A stretch of DNA of 24,331 bases, from positions 1 to 24,331 of IMG/VR virus record IMGVR_UViG_3300025652_000533; one strand, 5' to 3'. The position numbers were made by a program, and so were the translations under genes. Each line of letters opens with the position of its first letter. The first letter of the stretch is position 1. This DNA comes from a virus. Shown here piece after piece: positions 6,139-13,968 of this stretch. The notes under the pieces are model-generated. The model did not search any database. It was not told where the DNA came from and saw only the letters and a program-made list of their open reading frames with translations.

Positions 6139-8739
6139 TTAAAACCTAACTGCTGACCTTGATGGAGATATGTAATATTCTTGATCCGTTTCTTTTTCTA
6201 TCTTTCTTTCCATCCTTGAAAGATAACCTGGATTTGTTTTTTCCATCATTCCATACAAGAACAAATAATCTAAGGCTGTCTTTGTGTAAAATAAATTAAT
6301 ATATGGTGTGTTAGATACCAAGGTTCTAAATGCGTTTTTTGTAACTTGATCTGTTTTGCCATCCCTTAACGCTGCGTATAATTTTAATACATCTGCTGCT
6401 GTGCCAAAAGTAGGACCAGCAAATGTTTCTAATGGAGATCTTCCAAATCTATTAAATTCACCAAACACAAAGTCACCATATATACCTGCACCACCACCTT
6501 GCGTAAATGCTCTTACAAATGTTTTATAGTTCAAACCTTCTCTCTCGTCATACACCTCTGCTGGACTCTTGCCTTTTAGTATGTCTTTTGTTGTCATTGA
6601 TAAATAACCCATAATGGTAGTACCAACCATCATTTGTGCTACGCCATATAAACCACTTTGCCCTGCTTGTTTCTTAGCGTGATATTGCTGAGACATACCT
6701 TTTGTTACATATGTAATTGGAAAACCTTTTAATTGCATCAATGCTCTTATTGCTTCACCTAATACAGTACCTCTTTCTGTGCCTTGATTCATAATGGCAC
6801 GTTCTTTTGCACCAGGTGTAGGAATAGCCGTATCTGCTGCATCTGTTAAATATGAAGATAATTTTGTTCTTAGATTATCTTTGTATCTTTGCAACTCAAC
6901 ATCAGTAACATTTTTTAGTTTTCTTTTTCTTGTAAGGTTAGCTTCCCTTAAAGCACCTGCTTCCAAGATAGAAGCATCAACATCATCTACAGCAGCAGGA
7001 ACTAAATAGTCATTTCCATCTAATGCCTTCTTTTCCATAGAACTATAGACTGCCCAATCTTCTGCATTTATTCCATATCTTTGTAAGTTTAATCTTGTTC
7101 TTGTTGGTATTTCATCAAATGCTCTGTTTGTATACATGGCTAAATCTGCTGAAATCATCCTAGCTAATCCAGTTTTCTGTGCATTGTTCCACCATGTCAT
7201 ACCATTTAATCTAAAAAACATTTGGTGTGCTTTACCCATCATTCCTGGCAAACTGTCATTTGCACCAAACCTTGAATGGACATCCCCTAAAAAGTTTTCT
7301 ACACCTACGTTTAACAAGTAAGCTAATTCTTTTTGTTGCTTACCACTATAATTTCTAAATATATCACTAAATGCCCTTAAATAAGATGTGAATATATTTC
7401 TTTCTGTCCTTGAGTTTATGAAATGTGCCTTTGTTGCTATATCGGAAAACGAGGATATTGTTGCTGCACCTAGCTTTGCCATGTTTTGCAACATACGCCA
7501 AGCTGCATTGATTCCAGCAAAGTCAACAGTACCACCTAATAATAATCTACCTGACCCCCTAGCTCTTGTGGTGCCGTCAAGTTCTCTAAATTGATTTTCT
7601 AATCTTTTTGTTTTGATTGTCTCTTTAGCTTTTAAATTAGTTTTGTTTATTTCTTGTGCATCTTTCATAACTCTATCAAACATAGCTCTTGGATTTGTGC
7701 CAAAAGTTTCCATAAGACCAATAGCTTGACCATCATGTAAAATGCCGTTTACAACAGCTTCACTAAAACTTTGCCTTGTAAATTTTTGTGCGTAATCATA
7801 TGCAGATTGCCCATCTTTGAAGTGTAAAACCCTTGACGTACTTAACTTTTTTGCCAAGTTAGCTGGACCTGAGAACCCAACTAATTTGTCACCCATATTG
7901 TCACCACCATCAACTTTTTGATGTTGACCTGAAACAAGATTATCGTATATATCGCCTATAAATTGTTCGTCTGTATATTCTACACCATCTTTAAACTGGC
8001 TTTTGCTTTCAAATGTTTGGTCACTTAATCTTACATAAACACCATTTCCATCCTTCTCTAACATATAATTAACCCAGTTATCTTTGCCAGTTTTCCTTAA
8101 TATTATTGGGTCATGCCCTTGACGAACAACATAATTTTTAAGCTCACCAATCACTGCACCATTTCTGTTTTTTCTTTGTAGTAATTGTTTTTGTACCTTT
8201 TGCACAACTTCAGCTATTTCTACAGCTTCCCTTGCACCAGCAACATTCAAGTCCATAGAATCAGGACCATCAAACATTGCTTTGTATATTAACTCGTCTA
8301 AATCACCTGATTTAAACAATGCTTCTAAATCTTTTTTCCTTAATGCTGCAACTAATTGTCCTGCATACTCTAAGCTAATAGCTTGCTGTCTCCTGTCAAT
8401 ACTTCCCAAGCCATCATCCATAACCCTTATGTCACCTGTCAGTATAGCTTCTAACGCTTGCCCTGGATTATCAGGATTGTTTTTTAGCTTAGTCATTATT
8501 TTAGTGTAGGCTCTCATATTTAAAAGCCTGGTTTTTCTCATTATCGCTGCATTAATTCTTGCTTGTTTTGCTATTTCTTTTGCTAAATTAAACAGGTCTA
8601 GGTCTTGATCTGCACCTGCGTTAGCCATTCTCTTAGCTAATTTCTTTTCTAAAATAGCTACTATTTCTTGAGCTTCATCTTCACCTAAATCTATACCTGC
8701 TCTTTTCCCAGCCTCTAATACTTCATCTACGCAACTCAT
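6139..8739 (-). CDS. Internal virion (ejected) protein, second half of a split gp16 equivalent
   Basis: 866 residues, in the position of T7 gene 16 just before the fibre gene. The N-terminal region is helical and charged, with a QEIVAILEKKLAKRM segment; the centre has RGSGRLLLGGTVDFAG. The C-terminal third has GGGAGIYGDFVFGEFNRFG and a NLFYTKTALDYLF segment followed by NPGYLSRMERK, a signature I recognise at the ends of large podovirus internal and virion-associated proteins. It probably forms part of the conduit that carries DNA across the cell envelope. Start: ATG in a TAATG overlap, with AGGAGT 8 bases upstream. No catalytic motif is recognised. Confidence 0.8.
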   Translation of the reverse strand: MSCVDEVLEAGKRAGIDLGEDEAQEIVAILEKKLAKRMANAGADQDLDLFNLAKEIAKQARINAAIMRKTRLLNMRAYTKIMTKLKNNPDNPGQALEAILTGDIRVMDDGLGSIDRRQQAISLEYAGQLVAALRKKDLEALFKSGDLDELIYKAMFDGPDSMDLNVAGAREAVEIAEVVQKVQKQLLQRKNRNGAVIGELKNYVVRQGHDPIILRKTGKDNWVNYMLEKDGNGVYVRLSDQTFESKSQFKDGVEYTDEQFIGDIYDNLVSGQHQKVDGGDNMGDKLVGFSGPANLAKKLSTSRVLHFKDGQSAYDYAQKFTRQSFSEAVVNGILHDGQAIGLMETFGTNPRAMFDRVMKDAQEINKTNLKAKETIKTKRLENQFRELDGTTRARGSGRLLLGGTVDFAGINAAWRMLQNMAKLGAATISSFSDIATKAHFINSRTERNIFTSYLRAFSDIFRNYSGKQQKELAYLLNVGVENFLGDVHSRFGANDSLPGMMGKAHQMFFRLNGMTWWNNAQKTGLARMISADLAMYTNRAFDEIPTRTRLNLQRYGINAEDWAVYSSMEKKALDGNDYLVPAAVDDVDASILEAGALREANLTRKRKLKNVTDVELQRYKDNLRTKLSSYLTDAADTAIPTPGAKERAIMNQGTERGTVLGEAIRALMQLKGFPITYVTKGMSQQYHAKKQAGQSGLYGVAQMMVGTTIMGYLSMTTKDILKGKSPAEVYDEREGLNYKTFVRAFTQGGGAGIYGDFVFGEFNRFGRSPLETFAGPTFGTAADVLKLYAALRDGKTDQVTKNAFRTLVSNTPYINLFYTKTALDYLFLYGMMEKTNPGYLSRMERKIEKETDQEYYISPSRSAVRF

Positions 8740-10433
8740 TAGCTTTTACTCCTAATAACGCATTGGGCACCTACTTGTGTCGCAGTATCATAAGATACTC
8801 TTGCTTTTTCTGCTGCATCATCTGCTTCTTTCATAGCTGCCTTTGCCTTTTGTAAAGTTTGTTTTGCAACATCTGGTAAAGATTCTATTATTTCAGGATC
8901 CTCTAACTCAAGCATCATAGCTTCATTTTCTGCTTCAATATCCTCTGCTTTTATTTCACTTAAGTCAGCAGTATCTGCATCCATCTTATCAATTTTGTCT
9001 GCATACTCATCTAATCTACCCAACTTATCTTGGCTTATACTAGCTGAATCTCTTTGATCGTTTATTTGCTGTGGTGTTAATTCTGCACCCTCTTGTGTAG
9101 TTACAGTTTCTTCTGTTGTGTTTGTATCTTTTGCACCAGGTTCGGTAGTTTGCTTTGTTATAGGATCTTTTGGTCTTACAACTTTCTTACCTTTCAATCT
9201 ATCCAAAGCAATATCTAAGGCTTTTAAACTTGTTTTTTTGCTTGCCACTTTAGCTTCATCTACAACAATTCTTTCTTTTTTAAATATTCCTCCTTTTATT
9301 TTGGTACCTGCTTCTAATTCTTTAAGCTGATTTTCTACAATAAACTTTGCATCTTCTAATGACTTGATGGCTTGTTTTTTGTTCATACCTCCAGGTTGAC
9401 CTACTCGTGTTAAATCATCTACAGTTGCAGACATATCATCTAAACCAACTTCGCTTAAATCAATTAAAAAGTCTTCATCATATGGAGATTTGCTTACAAC
9501 ATCACTCTGATCCACAACCTTTTCAGTACCATCAGTATCTTTTATAGTAATGATGCCCTCATCATCAACCCTAACCTTCTCTACAACTCTTGGCTCACCA
9601 TCAGAATTGTAAACTGTAATTGTGTCAGTTTGTTCAGCTTCTGGCTTTACTGTTGTTGTTTCTGCTTCATCAACAATACGATCAACCTGTACTGGCTGGT
9701 CAGTTAAAACTTGACCTATTGATGTTTGCTCTGCCCTAGCTCTTGTTTGTGGTGGCGTTCTGTTTATCCTGTCTGATATTTTACCAAAACCTACATGAAG
9801 ACCACCACCCAATGCACTACCTACGGCAACATTTAAAAAGCTATCCATTAAAGTGTAGCTTTCATCTTGCTCGGCAGCAGCAGCACCTATGATTAATGGC
9901 TCTAAAACAGCAGCACCAACAGCACCATCTACAGCACCTTTGACTGCCCTCGATCCACTTTTGCCCATCTTAGCTGCCATTGATGCAACTCTAGCTGGAC
10001 CAACGGCAGGTATAAACGCACTGGCTATATTCAATGGATCAAGGAAACTACCAGCTATAGCCACGCCAAACTGAGCAGCACCTAATCCAAATCCACCTTT
10101 AGACCTTTGTAATGTTATTTGAAACTCACGCCTTCTATCAACTCTTTCGGCTAAGAGTTGTGCTAATCCTTCTTTGATGCCATTATCGTCAACCTGTATG
10201 CCATCTCTAAAAAACTCACTTTCTTTCCAATCATCTTTAGATATTACTTTACCAGTTTGACCTAATCCTGTGTATTGTTCAGCAAGTCTATTTACAGCAT
10301 TTAATGGATTATAATACAGCGTTTCTTGAAATGTGGCACCTAATACATCTAAAGTACCAGCTTTGGCAATATCGTAATATTGATTTGTTAAATTAGGATC
10401 ATCACCCTGTTCTGGGATATACATTCCTACCAT
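8739..10433 (-). CDS. Internal virion (ejected) protein, first half of a split gp16 equivalent
   Basis: 564 residues. The N-terminal 110 residues are soluble-type (NPLNAVNRLAEQYTGLGQTG). Residues about 112-215 are rich in Gly/Ala with several hydrophobic stretches (GLGAAQFGVAIAGSFLDPLN, then AAVLEPLIIGAAAA and VAVGSALGGGLHVGFG), fitting insertion into a membrane after ejection. The rest is acidic and helical, ending in a coiled-coil-like region. T7 gp16 (about 1300 residues, one chain) carries an N-terminal lytic transglycosylase; no such motif is visible here. TAATG couples it to the gp15-like gene upstream and to the second half downstream. Confidence 0.75.
   Translation of the reverse strand: MVGMYIPEQGDDPNLTNQYYDIAKAGTLDVLGATFQETLYYNPLNAVNRLAEQYTGLGQTGKVISKDDWKESEFFRDGIQVDDNGIKEGLAQLLAERVDRRREFQITLQRSKGGFGLGAAQFGVAIAGSFLDPLNIASAFIPAVGPARVASMAAKMGKSGSRAVKGAVDGAVGAAVLEPLIIGAAAAEQDESYTLMDSFLNVAVGSALGGGLHVGFGKISDRINRTPPQTRARAEQTSIGQVLTDQPVQVDRIVDEAETTTVKPEAEQTDTITVYNSDGEPRVVEKVRVDDEGIITIKDTDGTEKVVDQSDVVSKSPYDEDFLIDLSEVGLDDMSATVDDLTRVGQPGGMNKKQAIKSLEDAKFIVENQLKELEAGTKIKGGIFKKERIVVDEAKVASKKTSLKALDIALDRLKGKKVVRPKDPITKQTTEPGAKDTNTTEETVTTQEGAELTPQQINDQRDSASISQDKLGRLDEYADKIDKMDADTADLSEIKAEDIEAENEAMMLELEDPEIIESLPDVAKQTLQKAKAAMKEADDAAEKARVSYDTATQVGAQCVIRSKS
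8748..8753 (-). promoter_or_regulatory. Ribosome-binding site that separates the two gp16-like genes
   Basis: AGGAGT on the minus strand lies 8 bases before the ATG at 8739 and inside the last codons of the upstream gene. Its quality argues that the downstream 866-residue protein is made separately by re-initiation, not by frameshifting into one polyprotein. Confidence 0.75.
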
Positions 10434-13033
10434 TAGAATAATTGTCCTGTAGTTTTAAAATGATTTATAAGTGCTTCTTTCTTTGCTGAAATTGTGCCTT
10501 GACCATCTTGAATTTCTTTGTATTTATCAAGCGTTGTTGTTAAACTATCAAAATTTACAGAAACAAAAGGTGCCATACCACCTATGTCTCCTGGCTCCAT
10601 TGCTGAATCTTTTCTTTTAACCATGTTACCTAACTGATCTACCATATAAACGCCACTGTTATCGGTTGTGGTTCTCCATGTACCTTTTTTAATAAGGTCA
10701 CTATAGTATGTGTTTCGCCATTGTTCTTTAGCACTTTCATCTAAACCTAATGGTGCTGGTGGTGCTTCTATGATTTCTTTTAAATAATCAATATTATTAG
10801 CTATTGAAGTCTCTAATATTTTTGACATAGGCTCTGCAACAGAATCATATTCTATACCAAACCTAACAGTAGTGTTATTGACTTGATTTGCTAAATTAAA
10901 ATGATTTCCAATAACCTCATTAAAAGCTCTTTTAGCTGCATCTGCTGGTTCCATGTTATCAATCATCTTGTAATAATTCGCTGTATTTACAATTATGTCT
11001 CTCATTGACATTACATGACCTGCCCTGCCTTTTGTAAAACCACCACCTAAAACATCATCAAAACCACCACCTAAAACAGTTTGACTATAACTTGACATTT
11101 CTGTTGCAACAGATTCCATAATAGTTGTTCTGTCATCTTTAGGAATATCACTTTTATATCTCTTAACTGTTTCTGGTGCATTAGCTAATATAGCACCTTT
11201 AATTCTTACATCATTTGGATATGCTAAAAGTAAGTTATCAATAGGTGTTATTGTGCCCGAAGATATTAAATGCCTTAAAACTTTGTTCTGATTTGCACCA
11301 TAACTATTTAAAAAATCTTTACCAACCTGTGCTTTTTCTGCGTAATTCAATCCTGGTGCCTTAAAAGCAGCTTCAAACGCATCTAATTCAGCATTACTTG
11401 TTACCCTTATGTCAAGCTCTGGTATATCCATTTGTTTTTGCAAACTAATCATTTTATCTACTGTGATTTCTTCTTCAGGATTTTGGCTCTTGTAATACCC
11501 TATAAAATCTTTTTTTATTTCTGCATCTCTAACAGAAACTTGACTAGCAAAAGAGGTATATATTAACTCATCTTCTTTTTTACCTGATCTTTGCCAATTT
11601 AATTTTAGCTCATTTAACTTATCTGTAGTTTGAGTTTTACTGCTAAACTTTATTGATTGAAATGAAGATGATGCTTTTATTTCTGCATTTATAGCAAGCT
11701 GCCATTCGTTAGCTTTTTGATATTCTTCTGCTAAAACCAAAGCATTGTATACGCCATCTTTTTTTGCCATGTTCTCTTGACTGATAACGCCGTCAACCTT
11801 TAAGTCAGAAACAATATTATCTTTTACCTGCATAGCATTAGCTAATTCTCTTTTAGCTTTATCTTTGATTTCTGTATTAATTATTTGTTTCATTTGCTCC
11901 CTTGAAGCAAAATTCTCAATCTCAGGTCTGTACCTGTCTTTACCTGTGGCATCTATACTATCTCTAATTTGTGTCAACTCAGACAAAGACTTACCTTGAA
12001 CCTCTGAACTAAGATTTACTTTTATGTCATTGATTTCTTTGGATAATAATTCGTTTCTTCTAGTTTGTGCTTTTGCTTTTATGGTTTCTAAAATGTTTAC
12101 AGGCAATTTTTTTGGATTAACATTTATTTGAACGCCTTTATCATTGGTAAAACTAATTAAATCTGATTTGTTAAGTCTTTGTATTTCTTTTTCAAATTCT
12201 ACATCATTTGTCAAAGCCTTGTCATTACTAAGAAATATGTCTCTTACAATAGCATCAGAGTACTCGCCATGGACTCTCTTTTCCTGTGCATCTAACAACG
12301 CATTTAATTTAAGGCTTGTGTCAGGCATAAACATTTCATTTTTAAGATTATCTTTTAATTCTTGTATTTGTTCAATACTTTGAGCATTACCTGACAAAGT
12401 GGTGTAATCATTTATTTTTATAGCATTAAAAGCCTGGTCAACTGTTTTGTAATCTAAGTTTGCAGTTTCACCATTTTCGTTGGCAACAGTAATTGTTTCT
12501 CGTAACTCATCTTCCATTGCATTACGCAAAGGATTACCAATAGGTAATTTATTTATTTCTATTATAAGATTGTTACTGGCGTTTTTGTGAAGTGTTGAAT
12601 TATAATCTCTACCTCTGTCAAAAGCTAAATTTTTACCAACTTGCATCTTAGCACCTTGATGCAAAACCATTTGCGTTTTGATAGATTTTAACTGGTTAGG
12701 CGTTAAGTTCTTTTTTGTATAGTTTCTTTCAAACTTTTTATTATAATCTTTTAATTCATTCTCAGCTTCTAACGTGCTTGTAGCTTTACTATTTCTAATT
12801 AAATCGTTCACTTCATTATTGTACTGTGTCTTTAGTTCAGCAAATGCAGCCTTGGTATTTTCTTCCTTTTCTTTCATACCAAATTCGTAAGCTATATTCC
12901 CAGCCTTTTTAAACAAATCAGCAGTCGCTAGTTGTGCACCAACAAATGCTTGTGTGTCTGCTCTTACACCAATCTGTGTAGTAGGTGCTTTTACTCTTTG
13001 CCCTAGTTGGTCATATGTAGGTATCTTTGGCAT
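10433..13033 (-). CDS. Internal virion protein, gp15-like
   Basis: 866 residues, almost entirely predicted helical and charged with no signal peptide or membrane segment. The N-terminus has MPKIPTYDQLGQRVKAPTTQ, a phrase typical of podovirus internal core proteins, followed by long coiled regions. T7 gp15 is shorter (about 750 residues). In T7, gp14, gp15 and gp16 form the internal core and are ejected to build the trans-envelope channel and DNA motor; order and size support the same role. A small tandem duplication gives VLGGGFDDVLGGGF. The start has GGGATAAG upstream; the stop overlaps the next ATG. Confidence 0.8.
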   Translation of the reverse strand: MPKIPTYDQLGQRVKAPTTQIGVRADTQAFVGAQLATADLFKKAGNIAYEFGMKEKEENTKAAFAELKTQYNNEVNDLIRNSKATSTLEAENELKDYNKKFERNYTKKNLTPNQLKSIKTQMVLHQGAKMQVGKNLAFDRGRDYNSTLHKNASNNLIIEINKLPIGNPLRNAMEDELRETITVANENGETANLDYKTVDQAFNAIKINDYTTLSGNAQSIEQIQELKDNLKNEMFMPDTSLKLNALLDAQEKRVHGEYSDAIVRDIFLSNDKALTNDVEFEKEIQRLNKSDLISFTNDKGVQINVNPKKLPVNILETIKAKAQTRRNELLSKEINDIKVNLSSEVQGKSLSELTQIRDSIDATGKDRYRPEIENFASREQMKQIINTEIKDKAKRELANAMQVKDNIVSDLKVDGVISQENMAKKDGVYNALVLAEEYQKANEWQLAINAEIKASSSFQSIKFSSKTQTTDKLNELKLNWQRSGKKEDELIYTSFASQVSVRDAEIKKDFIGYYKSQNPEEEITVDKMISLQKQMDIPELDIRVTSNAELDAFEAAFKAPGLNYAEKAQVGKDFLNSYGANQNKVLRHLISSGTITPIDNLLLAYPNDVRIKGAILANAPETVKRYKSDIPKDDRTTIMESVATEMSSYSQTVLGGGFDDVLGGGFTKGRAGHVMSMRDIIVNTANYYKMIDNMEPADAAKRAFNEVIGNHFNLANQVNNTTVRFGIEYDSVAEPMSKILETSIANNIDYLKEIIEAPPAPLGLDESAKEQWRNTYYSDLIKKGTWRTTTDNSGVYMVDQLGNMVKRKDSAMEPGDIGGMAPFVSVNFDSLTTTLDKYKEIQDGQGTISAKKEALINHFKTTGQLF
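11036..11077 (-). repeat. Short tandem duplication in the gp15-like gene
   Basis: An 18-base stretch (gttttaggtggtggtttt on the coding strand) occurs twice, at 11060-11077 and 11036-11053, with a 24-base period. It stays in frame and encodes VLGGGFDD followed by VLGGGF. Confidence 0.9.
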
Positions 13034-13036
13034 ATC

Positions 13037-13546
13037 TTATCCCATCAAAGTTGCTGCTTTTGCACCAGATTCAAGTAAATTTGCATAAGCTCTAGTTTTA
13101 ATTGCAGATGATCTCGAAGCACCTTCTGCTCTTATCATTGCAGCTTGTGCTGTCTTTGCCTGTTCCTGTATGCTACTTGCATATCTTATAGCTATGGCAT
13201 CCATTTCTGTTCCCATATAAGTATCTCTTAATGCTAATAAATTACTACCTGTACCAGTAACAACTCCACTTTTAGCAGCAGCTACTCTTTGTGCCGAAAC
13301 CAACTTTTCTGACCCTTGACGTAACCTAGCTTGCTCATCTCTTGCAGAACGCTGTAGTAAAACTCTTTCGTTTTCTGCAACTTTAGCGTTGTATTCAGCA
13401 GTCAATTTTGCTTGCTTTGCAGCAGCTTGGTCTGCCTTGAAACCCAGGATAGCACCAAGACCTGAAGCAGCAGCATATCCACCTCCACCACCTCCACCAC
13501 CAGAGGTTGAAGCCTGTGCATCATTTGCATACATAGTATTTGCCAT
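13037..13546 (-). CDS. Internal virion protein, gp14-like
   Basis: 169 residues. A run of eight glycines (16-23) leads into an Ala/Gly hydrophobic stretch (YAAASGLGAILGF), then a helical region with Gln, Ala, Arg and Lys (KAKLTAEYNAKVAENERVLL is the type of sequence seen), a conserved GVVTGTGSNLLALRDT segment, and an Ala-rich C-terminal helix. This is the common layout of podovirus gp14-like proteins, which in T7 are the first core protein ejected and form a pore in the outer membrane. It lies between the gp13-like and gp15-like genes, as in T7, and starts in a TAATG overlap. Confidence 0.82.
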   Translation of the reverse strand: MANTMYANDAQASTSGGGGGGGGYAAASGLGAILGFKADQAAAKQAKLTAEYNAKVAENERVLLQRSARDEQARLRQGSEKLVSAQRVAAAKSGVVTGTGSNLLALRDTYMGTEMDAIAIRYASSIQEQAKTAQAAMIRAEGASRSSAIKTRAYANLLESGAKAATLMG

Positions 13547-13968
13547 TACGCAACCCTCGCAAAACGATAATAATCTGATCCATCAGGACCAAACTTCTTC
13601 ATCAAACCTTCGTTCTCAAAACCCAACCACTCAACATATCTTATCGCTTGCTTGTCACCTGTGTGAACACTAGCTTGAATACGTTGTAAATCGTTGTCTT
13701 CTTGCACATGATCTAATAATAAACTAGAATACTTAGCTGCTGAAAAGGGCATCTTGTAGGCGTGCTTTGACATTACAAACCAGGCTTCTCCGACATTCTG
13801 CCATAATCCATATACACCACCAATCATAAATACCTTACTTTCTAGCAATGCTGTGTATGCACTTAAACACGTTTCTTTCATCATAGCTGCTTTTGAGCTT
13901 TCTGGAAAATGAAAATTTGTTTCAATCATATCTAAGTCTTCTTTATCAAACTTTTTAAACTTAAGCAT
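13546..13968 (-). CDS. gp13-like protein with GNAT acetyltransferase-type fold
   Basis: 140 residues from the ATG at 13968; a TTG in the same frame at 13971 is an alternative start. The C-terminal half reads RIQASVHTGDKQAIRYVEWL then GFENEGLMKKFGPDG, the usual last strands and helix of a GNAT domain. In T7-like phages the protein in this slot (gp13, DUF2833-type) is needed for internal-core assembly and is found in virions or assembly intermediates. I see no convincing acetyl-CoA loop of the RGxGxG type, so catalysis is uncertain. It overlaps the end of tail tubular protein B and is coupled to gp14 by TAATG. Confidence 0.75.
   Translation of the reverse strand: MLKFKKFDKEDLDMIETNFHFPESSKAAMMKETCLSAYTALLESKVFMIGGVYGLWQNVGEAWFVMSKHAYKMPFSAAKYSSLLLDHVQEDNDLQRIQASVHTGDKQAIRYVEWLGFENEGLMKKFGPDGSDYYRFARVA

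Noticed and set aside
8730-8770. Programmed frameshift joining the two gp16-like proteins.
   Set aside because: I see no slippery heptamer at the junction, while the TAATG overlap with AGGAGT gives a simple re-initiation explanation.
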